Positions 20,346-29,250 are shown, counted from the first letter of the stretch. The stretch: DNA of 64,000 nt from Candidatus Poribacteria bacterium (GCA_022822085.1 JAJECK010000051.1:90947-154946), one strand, 5' to 3'. A program made the numbers and translations. The notes: generated from the letters alone by a model not told the origin.

Positions 20346-21587
20346 CTATTCTACGGCATCTAACCCGCGAAGCGGTGCTGCATCATGTGTTGCTTGAGTT
20401 GAAGATTTACTGTTATTATCCAAAGCAAACATGCCTGCAACGATTGCAACAACGATAAACGCTGCGACTACGTTGCCAATACCTATCCAAAGACGATTCC
20501 CATCAGTTATTATCCACAAAGTTCCGGTCACAACGATTGATGTTAACGCAACGGGCAACAGGAATTTCCATCCGAAATTCATCAGTTGGTCATAACGGAA
20601 GCGCGGCAGTGTCCAACGCACCCAGATAAACACGAACAGGAAAATACCGGTTTTGATAAAGAAGATCGCAAACGAGATAAGTCCTGCGAGTATAGAGCCT
20701 TCTCCACCTATGTTTTCCAATCCGAAGAAGTGCCATCCACCTAAGAAAAGTGTTACAACGACTGCAGAGCCGACAATCATGTTCATGTATTCTGCCATGA
20801 AGAATATAGCGAATTTCATGCTGCTATATTCGGTATGATAGCCTGCAACGAGTTCCTGCTCCGCTTCGGCAAGGTCAAACGGTAATCGGTTCGTTTCTGC
20901 AAACATGGCTGTTGTAAATGCAAGAAATGCGGGGAAATGTATCAGAATGTTCCATGGATGCACACCTTGTGAAGCAGCAATATGTCGAAGACTCAGCGGA
21001 TTTACTTCGTCATCACCGAACTTAGTTAATATCTCATTTGGTAACTCAGTTAGCATCAGCACACCGATAATTGCCAATCCGAGTGTCAACTCATAACTTA
21101 TCATCTGTGCAGATGAACGTAACCCTCCCAGCAGTGAATATTTGTTGTTTGATGCCCATGCACCGATAACAACACCGTAAACACCAAGAGAGGCAATCGC
21201 TAAGATATACAAAATGCCGATGTTAATGTCTGCAATCTGAAGTGGTATTGGTTCATCAATTCCTGCAATCGAAATAGAACTTCCGAATGGGACAACCGCA
21301 ATGGTAATCATCGCGGGCACAAGGAGCATTGCAGGGGCAAGTACGTAAAGTGGTTTATCTACATGATTGGGGATAAGGTCTTCCTTAAAGAGGAATTTAA
21401 TTCCATCTGCGATAGGTTGGAGGAGCCCTTGCGGACCAACACGATTCGGTCCGAGGCGATCTTGCATCCATCCACTCACTCGACGTTCAGACCAAATCAT
21501 AGCCATCACACCAATAATCAGCAGATGGACAATGAAGAGAATTTTGACGATTGGAATTATTATATCTTTTACTAACTCTATATCCAT
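20346..21587 (-). CDS. nuoH: NADH-quinone oxidoreductase subunit H
   Basis: 413 residues. This subunit forms much of the quinone-binding cavity. Signatures: ERRVSGWMQDRLGPNRVGP (about 34-52), ETNRLPFDLAEAEQELVAGYHTEY in two parts around 231-254, and the C-terminal VRWTLPRFRYDQLM. The C-terminal region after residue 375 adds one more hydrophobic helix (VVAAFIVVAIVAGMFAL) and a short soluble tail that standard NuoH proteins lack. No Fe-S cysteine motif is present in the tail, so NuoI is not fused here. Confidence 0.97.
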   Translation of the reverse strand: MDIELVKDIIIPIVKILFIVHLLIIGVMAMIWSERRVSGWMQDRLGPNRVGPQGLLQPIADGIKFLFKEDLIPNHVDKPLYVLAPAMLLVPAMITIAVVPFGSSISIAGIDEPIPLQIADINIGILYILAIASLGVYGVVIGAWASNNKYSLLGGLRSSAQMISYELTLGLAIIGVLMLTELPNEILTKFGDDEVNPLSLRHIAASQGVHPWNILIHFPAFLAFTTAMFAETNRLPFDLAEAEQELVAGYHTEYSSMKFAIFFMAEYMNMIVGSAVVVTLFLGGWHFFGLENIGGEGSILAGLISFAIFFIKTGIFLFVFIWVRWTLPRFRYDQLMNFGWKFLLPVALTSIVVTGTLWIITDGNRLWIGIGNVVAAFIVVAIVAGMFALDNNSKSSTQATHDAAPLRGLDAVE

Positions 21588-21628
21588 GTTTCTCCTTCTT
21601 GATACCGCGTATTATTGAAGTTAGCAGG

Positions 21629-23284
21629 TTAGTCTAACTTAACTCCTGTATCTCCAATGTTTTGATGCGTTGCGTCACCGTATCCCTCAACATTCTCAGA
21701 AATCGCTATGGCAATTTCACCTGCGAAGTGGTAGTCAATCTCACCACCGAGCCGTTTTGCAAGCTGCTGTGTGATTTCCCAGTCTGCTTGTGCTTCACCC
21801 GGTGGGTCAACGGTTTTGCGTATCCGTTGTACCCATCCTGTTGAATTCGTGAAAGTGCCATCTTTTTCTGCGAAAGTCGTTCCCGGTAGCACGACATCTG
21901 CTAATTCCGTAACCGCTGATGGCAGGACATCCTGCACAATGAGGAATTCAACTTTTTCTAACGCTTCTCTTTCAGCATCTTCAAGCGGACGGTCCGGCGC
22001 ACCGCTTACGAGATATACGACCTTTGCACCAGCAACCTTTTCCCAGAGTGCCTCACCTTCTAAAACGACATTTCCGTTTGCAGAACCGAGTATCGTTCGT
22101 GCACCTGCTGTATTCGGATTCTTATCCGCTTCAATGGTGAATTGTGGGTATTTGTGCTCTTCTCCAAGCTGCTGTCCAAAGAGACCTAATTGGGTTGTCT
22201 TTAGTACATCGTGTGCAAACTGCTGTAGGACAAAGTTATCTTCATTCGTGGCTTGTGCCGAACCAATAACAACAACGTCGTTTTCCTCAACTTCCGACAA
22301 CTTTTCGGTTATCAGGGTCAACGCATCTGCCCATTGTGTAGTGGATAATTCGTCATCCACCTTTTTCAGAGGTAGTTGTAGTCTGTCATCACTATTGACA
22401 TAATGGTATCCGAGTCGTCCATCATCACACATCCAGTGTTGATTAATATCTTCATGGAAACGAGGTTTAATACGGTACAATCCATCTGCTTTATATTCAA
22501 CTGTAACATTACATCCGACACTACAGCCTGAACATACACTATTTGTCTTTTCCATAAACCAGGGGCGAGATTTGAATAAGAAATCTTTACTAATCAACGC
22601 ACCGACTGGACAAATATCAACGACATTTCCAGCAAGCTTGTTGTCAAGCAGTTGTATAGGAGTTCCCTCGTGACTTCGTGGAATATCAATCTCATCGTGG
22701 GAACCGCGATTGATTAACCCGAGTTCACCACTCCCTGACACCTCATCACAGAAACGAATACACCGCGTGCACACAATACAACGTGTGGAATAGAGTAAAA
22801 CATCTGGGCCTAAGTCTTTCTTTGGCGGAACGTTTTTGACTTCCAGATAACGGCTCTTATCGTGACCATGGCGGTAACTGAAGTCTTGCAAGTCGCACTC
22901 ACCAGCTTGGTCACAGACAGGGCAATCAAGGGGGTGATGCACAAGCAAGAATTCCAAGATATCTTCTCTCGCTTTTATGACACGGGGACTGTCTGTTCGG
23001 ACGATAGCGTCATATTTATCTTCCAACTTTCTTTCTGGTGGTGCGGATCGGACTGTCAGTGTACAGCCCGTAGCTAATTGTCGGGCTGGACCGATTGTAC
23101 CTGGCGGAGCACCTGGTATGGGACCGTAAGGTTCAACGAGGCACATCCGGCAGTTCGCTGGACGGCTCAACCCAGCGTGGTAGCAGTAGTGAGGCACCTC
23201 AATACCTTGTTCTCGTGCTGCTTCAACTATATTCGTTCCATCTTCCACCTCTATTTCAAGGTCGTTCAGCTTAATAAATGCCAT
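21629..23284 (-). CDS. nuoG: NADH-quinone oxidoreductase subunit G (short form)
   Basis: 551 residues. The N-terminal 2Fe-2S ferredoxin domain (HYCYHAGLSRPANCRMCLVE), the His-coordinated 4Fe-4S site (HHPLDCPVCDQAGECDLQ), a second 4Fe-4S site (CIVCTRCIRFCDEV with a later CPVGAL), and the molybdopterin-oxidoreductase-like domain with CSGCSVGCNVTVEY (extra cluster site, as in Thermus and E. coli) are all visible. The molybdopterin-like part is truncated compared with the 700-900 residue forms but still contains the ADVVLPGTTFAEKDGTF block. It carries electrons from FMN to the peripheral-arm clusters. It follows nuoF by 26 bp. Confidence 0.95.
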   Translation of the reverse strand: MAFIKLNDLEIEVEDGTNIVEAAREQGIEVPHYCYHAGLSRPANCRMCLVEPYGPIPGAPPGTIGPARQLATGCTLTVRSAPPERKLEDKYDAIVRTDSPRVIKAREDILEFLLVHHPLDCPVCDQAGECDLQDFSYRHGHDKSRYLEVKNVPPKKDLGPDVLLYSTRCIVCTRCIRFCDEVSGSGELGLINRGSHDEIDIPRSHEGTPIQLLDNKLAGNVVDICPVGALISKDFLFKSRPWFMEKTNSVCSGCSVGCNVTVEYKADGLYRIKPRFHEDINQHWMCDDGRLGYHYVNSDDRLQLPLKKVDDELSTTQWADALTLITEKLSEVEENDVVVIGSAQATNEDNFVLQQFAHDVLKTTQLGLFGQQLGEEHKYPQFTIEADKNPNTAGARTILGSANGNVVLEGEALWEKVAGAKVVYLVSGAPDRPLEDAEREALEKVEFLIVQDVLPSAVTELADVVLPGTTFAEKDGTFTNSTGWVQRIRKTVDPPGEAQADWEITQQLAKRLGGEIDYHFAGEIAIAISENVEGYGDATHQNIGDTGVKLD

Positions 23285-23310
23285 AAATATTACTCCAATG
23301 GCTATCGGTT

Positions 23311-24804
23311 TCAGTCTTCAGTCGTTTCTTGTATTTCAGCGAATTCTTTCGGAATAAACCGCTGTTGATATGCGTAATTTTCCTCTGGTGGCACTGTCGC
23401 TTCAGCAACAGAGAGTGTAACGAGTTTGCTGTCTCGTATAGCGGCTTCAAATTCAGGTCTGAATTTCCGTAGATAACTTACTGCAGGCCACGATACAGCA
23501 ATACCAAAAACGCAGATAGTGTTCCATGTCATCGTATCCACATTCGCGATGTTGTTCGCAACGTTTTCCAGTAGGTCAAGGTCTTCGTAGATTTCCTCTG
23601 TTTCTCCCGTATCACCCCACCTACCGCTTTCAGTGACACCGAACTTTGGTCGTGTGATGGTTGTTTGTCTACCCTCTCCATCAGCAATCCGTTGGACAAT
23701 ATCACGGACCCATGGAGTCCCCCATCGACACGGAGTGCACTGTCCACACGATTCATGTGCGTAGAATTTCATGATATTAAGCAGGCAATCAACGATATTA
23801 CGGGTCTCATTCATCACAATAATACCACCTGATCCCAACATTGATTTAGCAAGTGTGAGCGATGTGAAATCGAGTCGTGTGTCTAATTCGTAATGCGTTA
23901 AGATTGGTGCGGAACTACCGCCAGGGATAACCGCTTTTACTTCTTCACCACGCAAACCGCCTGCTACTTCAATGAGCTCAGTGCAAGTCAAACCGAGTTC
24001 CAATTCATACACACCTGGTTCGTTGACATCGCCGCTGATACAGTAGAGTTTTGTCCCTGTATTTGGATCCGCTTTTGGTGGATCAAAGCGCGTATCACCA
24101 TACGTTCGTCCCATCTGGGTATACCATTCCACACCGTTACCGACAATGAAAGGTAGGTTGCACAAGGTTTCCACATTCTGCACGACAGTAGGTTTCATAA
24201 ACACACCTTGGACAGCTGGAAAAGGTGGTTTGTTCCGGGGTTGTCCCCGTTTTCCTTCCAGCGATTCAATCAATCCTGTCTCTTCACCACAGATATAAGC
24301 ACCAGCCCCTGGATGCGAATAGATGTTAATGTTTAGTCCAGTATCACGGACATTTTCCCCAAGGTAACCCTGTTCGTAAGCCTCTTTTATGGCAGCATCT
24401 AACATCTTTTTACCAAGCGTGAATTCACCACGAATATAGACATAGGTGGTTTCAATTCCCATCGCGTAGCAACAGATGAGGATGCCTTCAATTAATAGAT
24501 GTGGGTTTTTCTCCAAGACGTACCGGTTGCTAAAGGTACCAGGTTCACTCTCGTCAGCGTTGCAACAGAGATAACGCGGTTCAATATCTCTTGGAACAAA
24601 ACTCCATTTTTCTCCAGTTGAAAAACCGGCACCGCCTCTGCCTTTCAACCCTGCATCCCACACCATTTGCGCAAGTTCTTCAGGTTGAAATTCGGCAATA
24701 GCCTTTTCAAAACGGGTGTAGCCTTCATGTTGTCTGAAGACATCAAAAGTGTTTATATTCGGTACATCCAGATGCTCGTAGAGAATCCGTTTTTCTTGAA
24801 CCAT
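23311..24804 (-). CDS. nuoF: NADH-quinone oxidoreductase subunit F
   Basis: 497 residues. Binds NADH and FMN and the N3 4Fe-4S cluster. Visible: GLKGRGGAGFSTGEKW (FMN/NADH site, about 53-68), CCNADESEPGTF, GAGAYICGEETGLIESLEG, and ESCGQCTPCRWG plus a later TIC for the cluster. It is longer than the usual 420-440 residues because of an insertion after the cysteine motif (about residues 380-408, with GRQTTITRPKFGV) and a C-terminal tail. It is separated from nuoE by the triple-HTH gene. Confidence 0.95.
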   Translation of the reverse strand: MVQEKRILYEHLDVPNINTFDVFRQHEGYTRFEKAIAEFQPEELAQMVWDAGLKGRGGAGFSTGEKWSFVPRDIEPRYLCCNADESEPGTFSNRYVLEKNPHLLIEGILICCYAMGIETTYVYIRGEFTLGKKMLDAAIKEAYEQGYLGENVRDTGLNINIYSHPGAGAYICGEETGLIESLEGKRGQPRNKPPFPAVQGVFMKPTVVQNVETLCNLPFIVGNGVEWYTQMGRTYGDTRFDPPKADPNTGTKLYCISGDVNEPGVYELELGLTCTELIEVAGGLRGEEVKAVIPGGSSAPILTHYELDTRLDFTSLTLAKSMLGSGGIIVMNETRNIVDCLLNIMKFYAHESCGQCTPCRWGTPWVRDIVQRIADGEGRQTTITRPKFGVTESGRWGDTGETEEIYEDLDLLENVANNIANVDTMTWNTICVFGIAVSWPAVSYLRKFRPEFEAAIRDSKLVTLSVAEATVPPEENYAYQQRFIPKEFAEIQETTED

Positions 24805-24842
24805 ATTTTGCCTCTACATATTGTCTCTTATAGTTTTTGTAA

Positions 24843-24869
24843 GTTGGGTAGAACGAAGTGAAACCCAAC
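24843..24869. repeat. Short hairpin GTTGGGT...ACCCAAC
   Basis: A 7-bp perfect stem (24843-24849 with 24863-24869) with the loop AGAACGAAGTGAA, in the 98-bp gap upstream of nuoF. It resembles the hairpins at 9945 and 44778 (all contain GGGTT/AACCC arms), so it is probably a worn member of the same dispersed family rather than a terminator. Confidence 0.45.
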
Positions 24870-24902
24870 AAATTCTGATTGATTCTAAAACACTGTTAGG
24901 AA

Positions 24903-25466
24903 TTATTGTTCATCAGGAGGCTCCTTTACCTCATTTACCTGGTCGCTTTCAATCCATCCTACCACCTCGTTATAGGGCTCGCCTATTTTTTTGACTATAG
25001 AATAGATGTCTTTTCCTTCCTTATGCATTTCTATTACACGTCTTTTTTTGTCGGCCTGAATTTCTGGATCACTTTTAATCCATTTCTCAACGTTCTCATA
25101 AGTGGCAGATACTTGCTTAGCAATTTCATAAAGATCGTTGTTCTCTTCCTTATATATTTGTATTGCACGCCTTTTTTTCTCAGCATGTTCAGTTTGAATT
25201 TCTGGGTCATCTTCAATCCATACTCTAACAGCCCTCGGCATTACCTTCAATTGATCAGCAATTTGGTTGATGTCGCGTTCGCCTCTCTTATACTTTTCTA
25301 TTGCAAGTTTTTTTACATACTCGTTTTGCGATAACAAAACTGCACAACCCATTTGTATATATCCAAGCACTCGCCACAATCTGATATGGAGTGCGATAAG
25401 AAAAATACCGTACCCTATTGAGAATATACCCAAGATAATGAAAAATGCGATCCAACCTTCATTCAT
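24903..25466 (-). CDS. Membrane-anchored protein with three tandem helix-turn-helix-like repeats
   Basis: 187 residues. An N-terminal membrane segment (AFFIILGIFSIGYGIFLIAL, residues 7-26) is followed by three repeats of about 40 residues. Each has a (K)KRxxIxxYKEG helix, a turn, IxxIAKQ, another turn and a third helix ending xVxxWIxxDPEIQ. The pattern resembles homeodomain-like HTH units of small terminase or transposase proteins. I do not recognise the family as a whole. It lies between nuoE and nuoF, with 158 bp of empty sequence upstream. Possible roles, all speculative: a membrane-tethered DNA-binding regulator, or protein-protein interaction through the helical units. Confidence 0.6.
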   Translation of the reverse strand: MNEGWIAFFIILGIFSIGYGIFLIALHIRLWRVLGYIQMGCAVLLSQNEYVKKLAIEKYKRGERDINQIADQLKVMPRAVRVWIEDDPEIQTEHAEKKRRAIQIYKEENNDLYEIAKQVSATYENVEKWIKSDPEIQADKKRRVIEMHKEGKDIYSIVKKIGEPYNEVVGWIESDQVNEVKEPPDEQ

Positions 25467-25624
25467 AGTTTTAATCTCTCATTCTCGTTGAAAAAGTTGT
25501 TTTCTATGATAATTCTTGTCTCTATCTTAACACTCTATAGCATGTATCATATATAGACACTCACAGAAACAATAAGTTTGTCAAATGCTAAAAATCAGGT
25601 GGATATAGTACTAATTACTAATTA

Positions 25625-26149
25625 CTAATTAGGAAGTTGCTCTAAAATTTCATCAACCTTTTCGGGTGTCAAATTTTTATATAAATCGTCATTCACCATG
25701 ATAACAGGTGCAACATCACAAGATGCAAGACATTCTACTTTCATTAAAGTGAACTTACCATCGTCAGTTGTGCCTTTTGCCAGATTCGTTTCCGATGCGA
25801 TGTCTGTACCGAGTTTCGTTTTGAGATGCTCCAAAACCACTTTGCAGTCACGTAGTGCACAAGGGAGCGTATGGCAGACGCGGATAACATACTTGCCTAC
25901 CGGTTCTTCAAAGAACATCGGATAGAAGGTTACCACGTCTTTTACCTTCATCACCGTGACCTCCAACAGTTCTGCAACATAACGCATCACAGCAGGAGTG
26001 ATATAACCTTCTTGCCGTTGTGCCAGGTGGAGTGTTGGCAGCATCGCAGCTTCTTTCACAGGGTATCGACCAATCAGTTCGTCAAATTCCTGCTTGTTTT
26101 CTTCGTTAAACTGAAATGGTGTTTCAATTTGGACAATTTCATCTGACAT
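25625..26149 (-). CDS. nuoE: NADH-quinone oxidoreductase subunit E
   Basis: 174 residues, thioredoxin-like 2Fe-2S subunit of the NADH-dehydrogenase module. Cluster ligands are in RVCHTLPCALRDC and VECLASCDVAPV, in the expected CxxxxC and CxxxC spacing. N-terminal helices (YPVKEAAMLPTLHLAQRQEGYI) match the family. It stands apart from nuoD upstream and nuoF downstream, with accessory genes on both sides. Confidence 0.95.
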   Translation of the reverse strand: MSDEIVQIETPFQFNEENKQEFDELIGRYPVKEAAMLPTLHLAQRQEGYITPAVMRYVAELLEVTVMKVKDVVTFYPMFFEEPVGKYVIRVCHTLPCALRDCKVVLEHLKTKLGTDIASETNLAKGTTDDGKFTLMKVECLASCDVAPVIMVNDDLYKNLTPEKVDEILEQLPN

Positions 26150-26215
26150 CTATGTTTTCCTTTATTGGCTATCAGCGGTGAGTGGACTTGGAAACTTCAT
26201 TCACTAATAGCGCAT

Positions 26216-27013
26216 CTACTGATAAGTGTCTACATACTTTTCTAATCCATTATAATCTGGGACTACTTCTAACGCTTGCATCCGTTCAAGTGCAAAGACT
26301 CGATTAGCTTGGCGCAATTCGCAAAATCCCTCTACACACAACGTTTCACCAGATTCTCGATTGTTCGGAATATTAAATAACCGCTCTGGTACAACCACAC
26401 GCATCATCCATGTTTTAGCACTCGGCTTTTTATAGTCAAACCGAATCTTCTGGCTATTGTCCATAGCATATTGGATTTCCGCAACTTGCTCCGAAAACTC
26501 TGATTGTGATGCCTTTAGTGTAAAGCTACCAAATATATCTCCTTTTCCGTACATACCTTCATAACACGGTTTGCAAATCAATTCGAGATTCTCCAACTCG
26601 TTTGTTCCGCCTTCACACAAAGGAATCTCATGTATCAGGTACACGTCCCGTTCTTCTCCACAACTCAAACAGATCGAACCGTTCTGCTGTATAAGATGCA
26701 GTTTTCGCTCATTCCAATCCGGTGGCCAGTTCGGTAAAAAGTCATAAATTGAGCTTAAAGTATTTTTTAACTTCGTTAACTCGTCGGATAAACTTTCCAC
26801 ATCTTCCTCTGAAATTACTTCTCTATCTGAAACTTCAGTCCGCACAAAGAGAGACGATAAGAGTTGTGCATCTTGCCGCCGCAGAATAACTTCAATTTCG
26901 TCTTTCCGCATTTGCAGTTTGATCAGACAAGAAGTGTGAAGATAGTCTCCATAGGCCAGATTTATGTCGTATTCATAATCGGCATATTGTTTACATACGG
27001 TACAGTACGGCAT
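26216..27013 (-). CDS. Zinc-finger, HNH nuclease and WYL-domain protein
   Basis: 265 residues from ATG 27013; AAGGA 6 nt upstream supports this start over a TTG 15 nt earlier. Order of parts: an N-terminal zinc-ribbon-like pair (CTVC at 4-7 and HTSC at 26-29), a helical linker, an HNH-type module (CLSC at 115-118, LIHEIPLCEGGTNELENLE about 126-144, CKPC at 147-150), and a C-terminal region (about 177-251: NSQKIRFDYKKPSAKTW, then CVEGFCELRQANRVFALERM) that matches WYL domains. WYL domains bind nucleic acid or nucleotides in many regulators of phage defence. HNH modules cut DNA. The combination suggests a DNA-responsive nuclease or regulator; the function is inferred. Located between nuoD and nuoE. 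Confidence 0.7.
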   Translation of the reverse strand: MPYCTVCKQYADYEYDINLAYGDYLHTSCLIKLQMRKDEIEVILRRQDAQLLSSLFVRTEVSDREVISEEDVESLSDELTKLKNTLSSIYDFLPNWPPDWNERKLHLIQQNGSICLSCGEERDVYLIHEIPLCEGGTNELENLELICKPCYEGMYGKGDIFGSFTLKASQSEFSEQVAEIQYAMDNSQKIRFDYKKPSAKTWMMRVVVPERLFNIPNNRESGETLCVEGFCELRQANRVFALERMQALEVVPDYNGLEKYVDTYQ

Positions 27014-27035
27014 CTTTGATCCTTGCAATTATTGA

Positions 27036-27126
27036 GATTCATCAACAACTTACAGGTATTCTCACGAACCGCTTCTTCATCAGGCAAAATCTTATAGAAT
27101 TTTCGCTTCTCGATATCTTCATAACC
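27036..27126 (-). pseudogene. Decayed copy of the 64-residue ORF at 27997-28191
   Basis: Reading across the end of the first Uma2 gene gives GYEDIEKRKFYKILPDEEAVRE, nearly the same as GCADIEKRKFYQILHDEEAAQE of the intact ORF 0.9 kb upstream. After this point a one-base deletion and a TAA break the frame, although the DNA still aligns to the segment encoding VIDES. It therefore appears to be a remnant of a duplication that flanks the Uma2 gene on both sides. Confidence 0.6.
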
Positions 27127-27892
27127 GTTCTGCTTTCAAGCGCGCAATTTCTTCACGGAGTTGTGCGGCTTCTACTTCGGCATTTTCAGCGCGTGTAGTT
27201 TCTTGCTCTGCCCGTGTTTCTGCAGTTTCTGCGCGTGCTTCGGCGTTTTCTGCGCGTGCTTCAGCATTTTCAGCGCGTGTGGATGCTTGCTCTGCCAAAG
27301 TCTGCACCCATTTGTTCTCGACAGGATCAAAAATCCTTATTTCTGGTCCTTGCATACGGAAATCCAAACCCAGAACGGATGAACGAATACTTCCATCATC
27401 ATCTGGCGGAATTGCTGTATAAGCACCGTCCACTAAGGTAAATCCCATGAGCGGAGATGGTAAATATGCCCCCTCTGCATCAAATAAAAAATAATCTGGT
27501 ATCTCCAATGATGCGTAGATATCCATTTTCTCACCTAAGTCTTTTTCATAAGTCCCTTTACTGGAGAACTCCATCACGAAATCGGGGGCTTTCCCTTCCT
27601 CCCACGTTTTATACGAAAAACGTGGCTTTTTGTTTATACCAAAACTGACGAGCACATCTGGAGCTATAGACTTGCGCGGATCCCCTTCTCTGTAATAGAC
27701 AAAAATGTCACCAGAGACATAGACATCTGGATTCTTTGCATAATGTGCCTCAAGAGCCTGCAGCGTCCATATTATTGCTTGTCTATGATAATCGTTTACT
27801 GCCATAGGCTCTCCATCAGTATGAGGATAAATAATCGCGTCATCTGTAGGAACATAAGGGATAGAAGTTTCTTTTGGATATGTGGCTGCCAT
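27119..27892 (-). CDS. Uma2-family nuclease-like protein with coiled-coil tail (copy 1)
   Basis: 257 residues. The Uma2 (DUF820) domain has the PD-(D/E)xK core: APDVLVSFG (D79), APDFVMEFSS (E108) and KDLGEKMDIYA (K117, K122), followed by the usual IPDYFLFD strand. The last 55 residues are a heptad-rich alanine/glutamate/arginine coiled coil (repeats of RAENAEA) ending in LREEIARLK. Uma2 proteins are widespread in cyanobacteria and other bacteria with large genomes; their target is not established. All catalytic residues are present, so it may be active. It is about 55% similar by eye to copy 2 at 29251-30114. Confidence 0.8.
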   Translation of the reverse strand: MAATYPKETSIPYVPTDDAIIYPHTDGEPMAVNDYHRQAIIWTLQALEAHYAKNPDVYVSGDIFVYYREGDPRKSIAPDVLVSFGINKKPRFSYKTWEEGKAPDFVMEFSSKGTYEKDLGEKMDIYASLEIPDYFLFDAEGAYLPSPLMGFTLVDGAYTAIPPDDDGSIRSSVLGLDFRMQGPEIRIFDPVENKWVQTLAEQASTRAENAEARAENAEARAETAETRAEQETTRAENAEVEAAQLREEIARLKAERL

Positions 27893-27996
27893 TATGTTCT
27901 CCTTCGTTGTCTGGGTCTAAAATGTCAAACAAACGAGCCCATCTTCATTCTTCAACGATTTCAATCCAATCTTACACTTTCATGGTTATACAACGT

Positions 27997-28191
27997 TTAG
28001 CTTGCTACTACAAATGACTCCTCTACTTTTTGAGGGAGTTCAACAAAAATAAAATAGTATTTGGGATACAAGTAGTCTTCCTGAGATTCATCAATGACTC
28101 GTAGGTATCCTTCTTGTGCAGCTTCTTCATCATGCAGAATCTGGTAAAACTTTCGTTTTTCTATGTCCGCACAACCTTCATTTCGATGCAA
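27997..28191 (-). CDS. Small conserved protein, 64 residues, possible partner of Uma2
   Basis: From TTG 28191 the product reads through DIEKRKFYQILHDEEA, GYLRVIDESQEDYLYPKYYF and VELPQKVEESFVVAS. The motif KxYxxLPDxxA...RVIDESGEDYLYP...F is one I associate with short proteins of unknown function in cyanobacteria-like and uncultured genomes. No ATG start is available; TTG at 28191 or a more upstream non-ATG codon must be used, so the N-terminus may be incomplete. It is immediately upstream of a Uma2 gene, and a remnant of it lies on the other side of that gene. Confidence 0.45.
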   Translation of the reverse strand: MHRNEGCADIEKRKFYQILHDEEAAQEGYLRVIDESQEDYLYPKYYFIFVELPQKVEESFVVAS

Positions 28192-28266
28192 AGCGCAAAT
28201 TAGGTTTTTATAAGACTTATTCCAGAATTACAATCTTTTTCACAAATCCTTCCCTTCAACCATAAA

Positions 28267-29109
28267 TTATTTCAGAGATGACAAGACAAAACCTAATAAT
28301 ATTACTGAAGCGGCTATTGTCGCTATAAGCACGCCTTTTGAGCCTTTGTGCCTTGTTTCTTTCGCAGATGCACTTTTTTCAGACGTTTTTTTGGGTTCTG
28401 GTGGCAAGGCAAAAGTGAGTCCTTCACTGACCTTTTGCCCTTGCAATATGATCTTAATTGGTCCAGAGGTATAGTGATAGTACTGAACCCAGTCGGCAGA
28501 AACACCACTGGGTAATGAACTTGGTTCAAAACTATGATGAAAAATATCGTATGCAGTATATTCTTTTTCATACATTTCATCTATAATAAATGCTCTTGCA
28601 TCTGCTCTTTGTGCTGCGATATAACCAGCAAGAACAGCACCGAAAAATGTAGGACTTGTACGAATAGGTTTGTTAAGTTCTTCAAGCATTCCTAATTGGG
28701 AGGCCTCTCGCATCCTTCCGCCGTACAGTTTGAATATTATTTCTTCGCGCGTCAATTTTTTTGTGAGTGTTTGGGACGCATCTATCATTTGAATCGGATC
28801 AGCACTTAAATTCAGGGTTCCATTAGACTTATTTCGACATCTCACAGCCACAGCAATAAGTATTTTAGGGTGTTTAGTTACGCCGATTAATCCTTCAATA
28901 GCATCATAAGATTTAACTACTTTGCGGAGATCGGTTACAACAATATTGTATTCAAATTGTTCATTCTGTAACCTGCCAATTTCTGGAACGCTACTTTTAT
29001 TTTTTTGAACATGCCACGCGGTAGGTTCCCAATTGGATCGCGTCGTAGGAGCGCAACCTGAAACTACTGCGGTAAAAATTAACGTTAGAAATAATATAAC
29101 CGATTTCAT
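28267..29109 (-). CDS. Lipoprotein of unknown function with C-terminal membrane helix
   Basis: 280 residues. Signal peptide with lipobox VVSGC (cysteine at residue 19). The central region (EYNIVVTDLRKVVKSYDAIEG onward) has beta-rich character and includes IAVAVRCRNKSNGTL, which suggests an immunoglobulin-like DUF4352-type fold, but I do not recognise the family. A low-complexity Lys/Ser linker (KKTSEKSASAKET) precedes a terminal hydrophobic helix GVLIATIAASVILLGFVL. A lipid anchor at one end and a membrane helix at the other is unusual. It sits between the two Uma2 genes. Confidence 0.6.
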   Translation of the reverse strand: MKSVILFLTLIFTAVVSGCAPTTRSNWEPTAWHVQKNKSSVPEIGRLQNEQFEYNIVVTDLRKVVKSYDAIEGLIGVTKHPKILIAVAVRCRNKSNGTLNLSADPIQMIDASQTLTKKLTREEIIFKLYGGRMREASQLGMLEELNKPIRTSPTFFGAVLAGYIAAQRADARAFIIDEMYEKEYTAYDIFHHSFEPSSLPSGVSADWVQYYHYTSGPIKIILQGQKVSEGLTFALPPEPKKTSEKSASAKETRHKGSKGVLIATIAASVILLGFVLSSLK

Positions 29110-29189
29110 TCTTTTTTGAACCCTATAAACTTAATTTCTTGACATCAAAACTTTGCTTCTACAATTTTCACCAAAATTAATAGTTCCAA

Positions 29190-29206
29190 AAACTGAATTC
29201 GGTTTT
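29190..29206. repeat. 17-bp direct repeat, left copy (flank of Uma2 copy 2)
   Basis: AAACTGAATTCGGTTTT occurs here and again at 30190-30206, exactly 1000 bp away, on either side of the second Uma2 gene. The right copy codes for NRIQF near the end of the VOC protein; the left copy lies in non-coding DNA. It could be the footprint of an insertion or duplication that brought in the Uma2 gene. The sequence is also close to palindromic. Confidence 0.5.
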
Positions 29207-29250
29207 CAGCAATACTCGCTTTACTATAAAGTTCTCAAGTTCATAGTGTG

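Noticed and set aside
20346..20480. NuoI fused to the NuoH C-terminus
   Set aside because: The extra NuoH C-terminal part is one hydrophobic helix and a short polar tail with no CxxCxxC motif.
21771..22403. Plus-strand open frame of 210 codons opposite nuoG
   Set aside because: Low-complexity Ser/Thr/Ala product with no signal, in the shadow of a well-supported nuoG.
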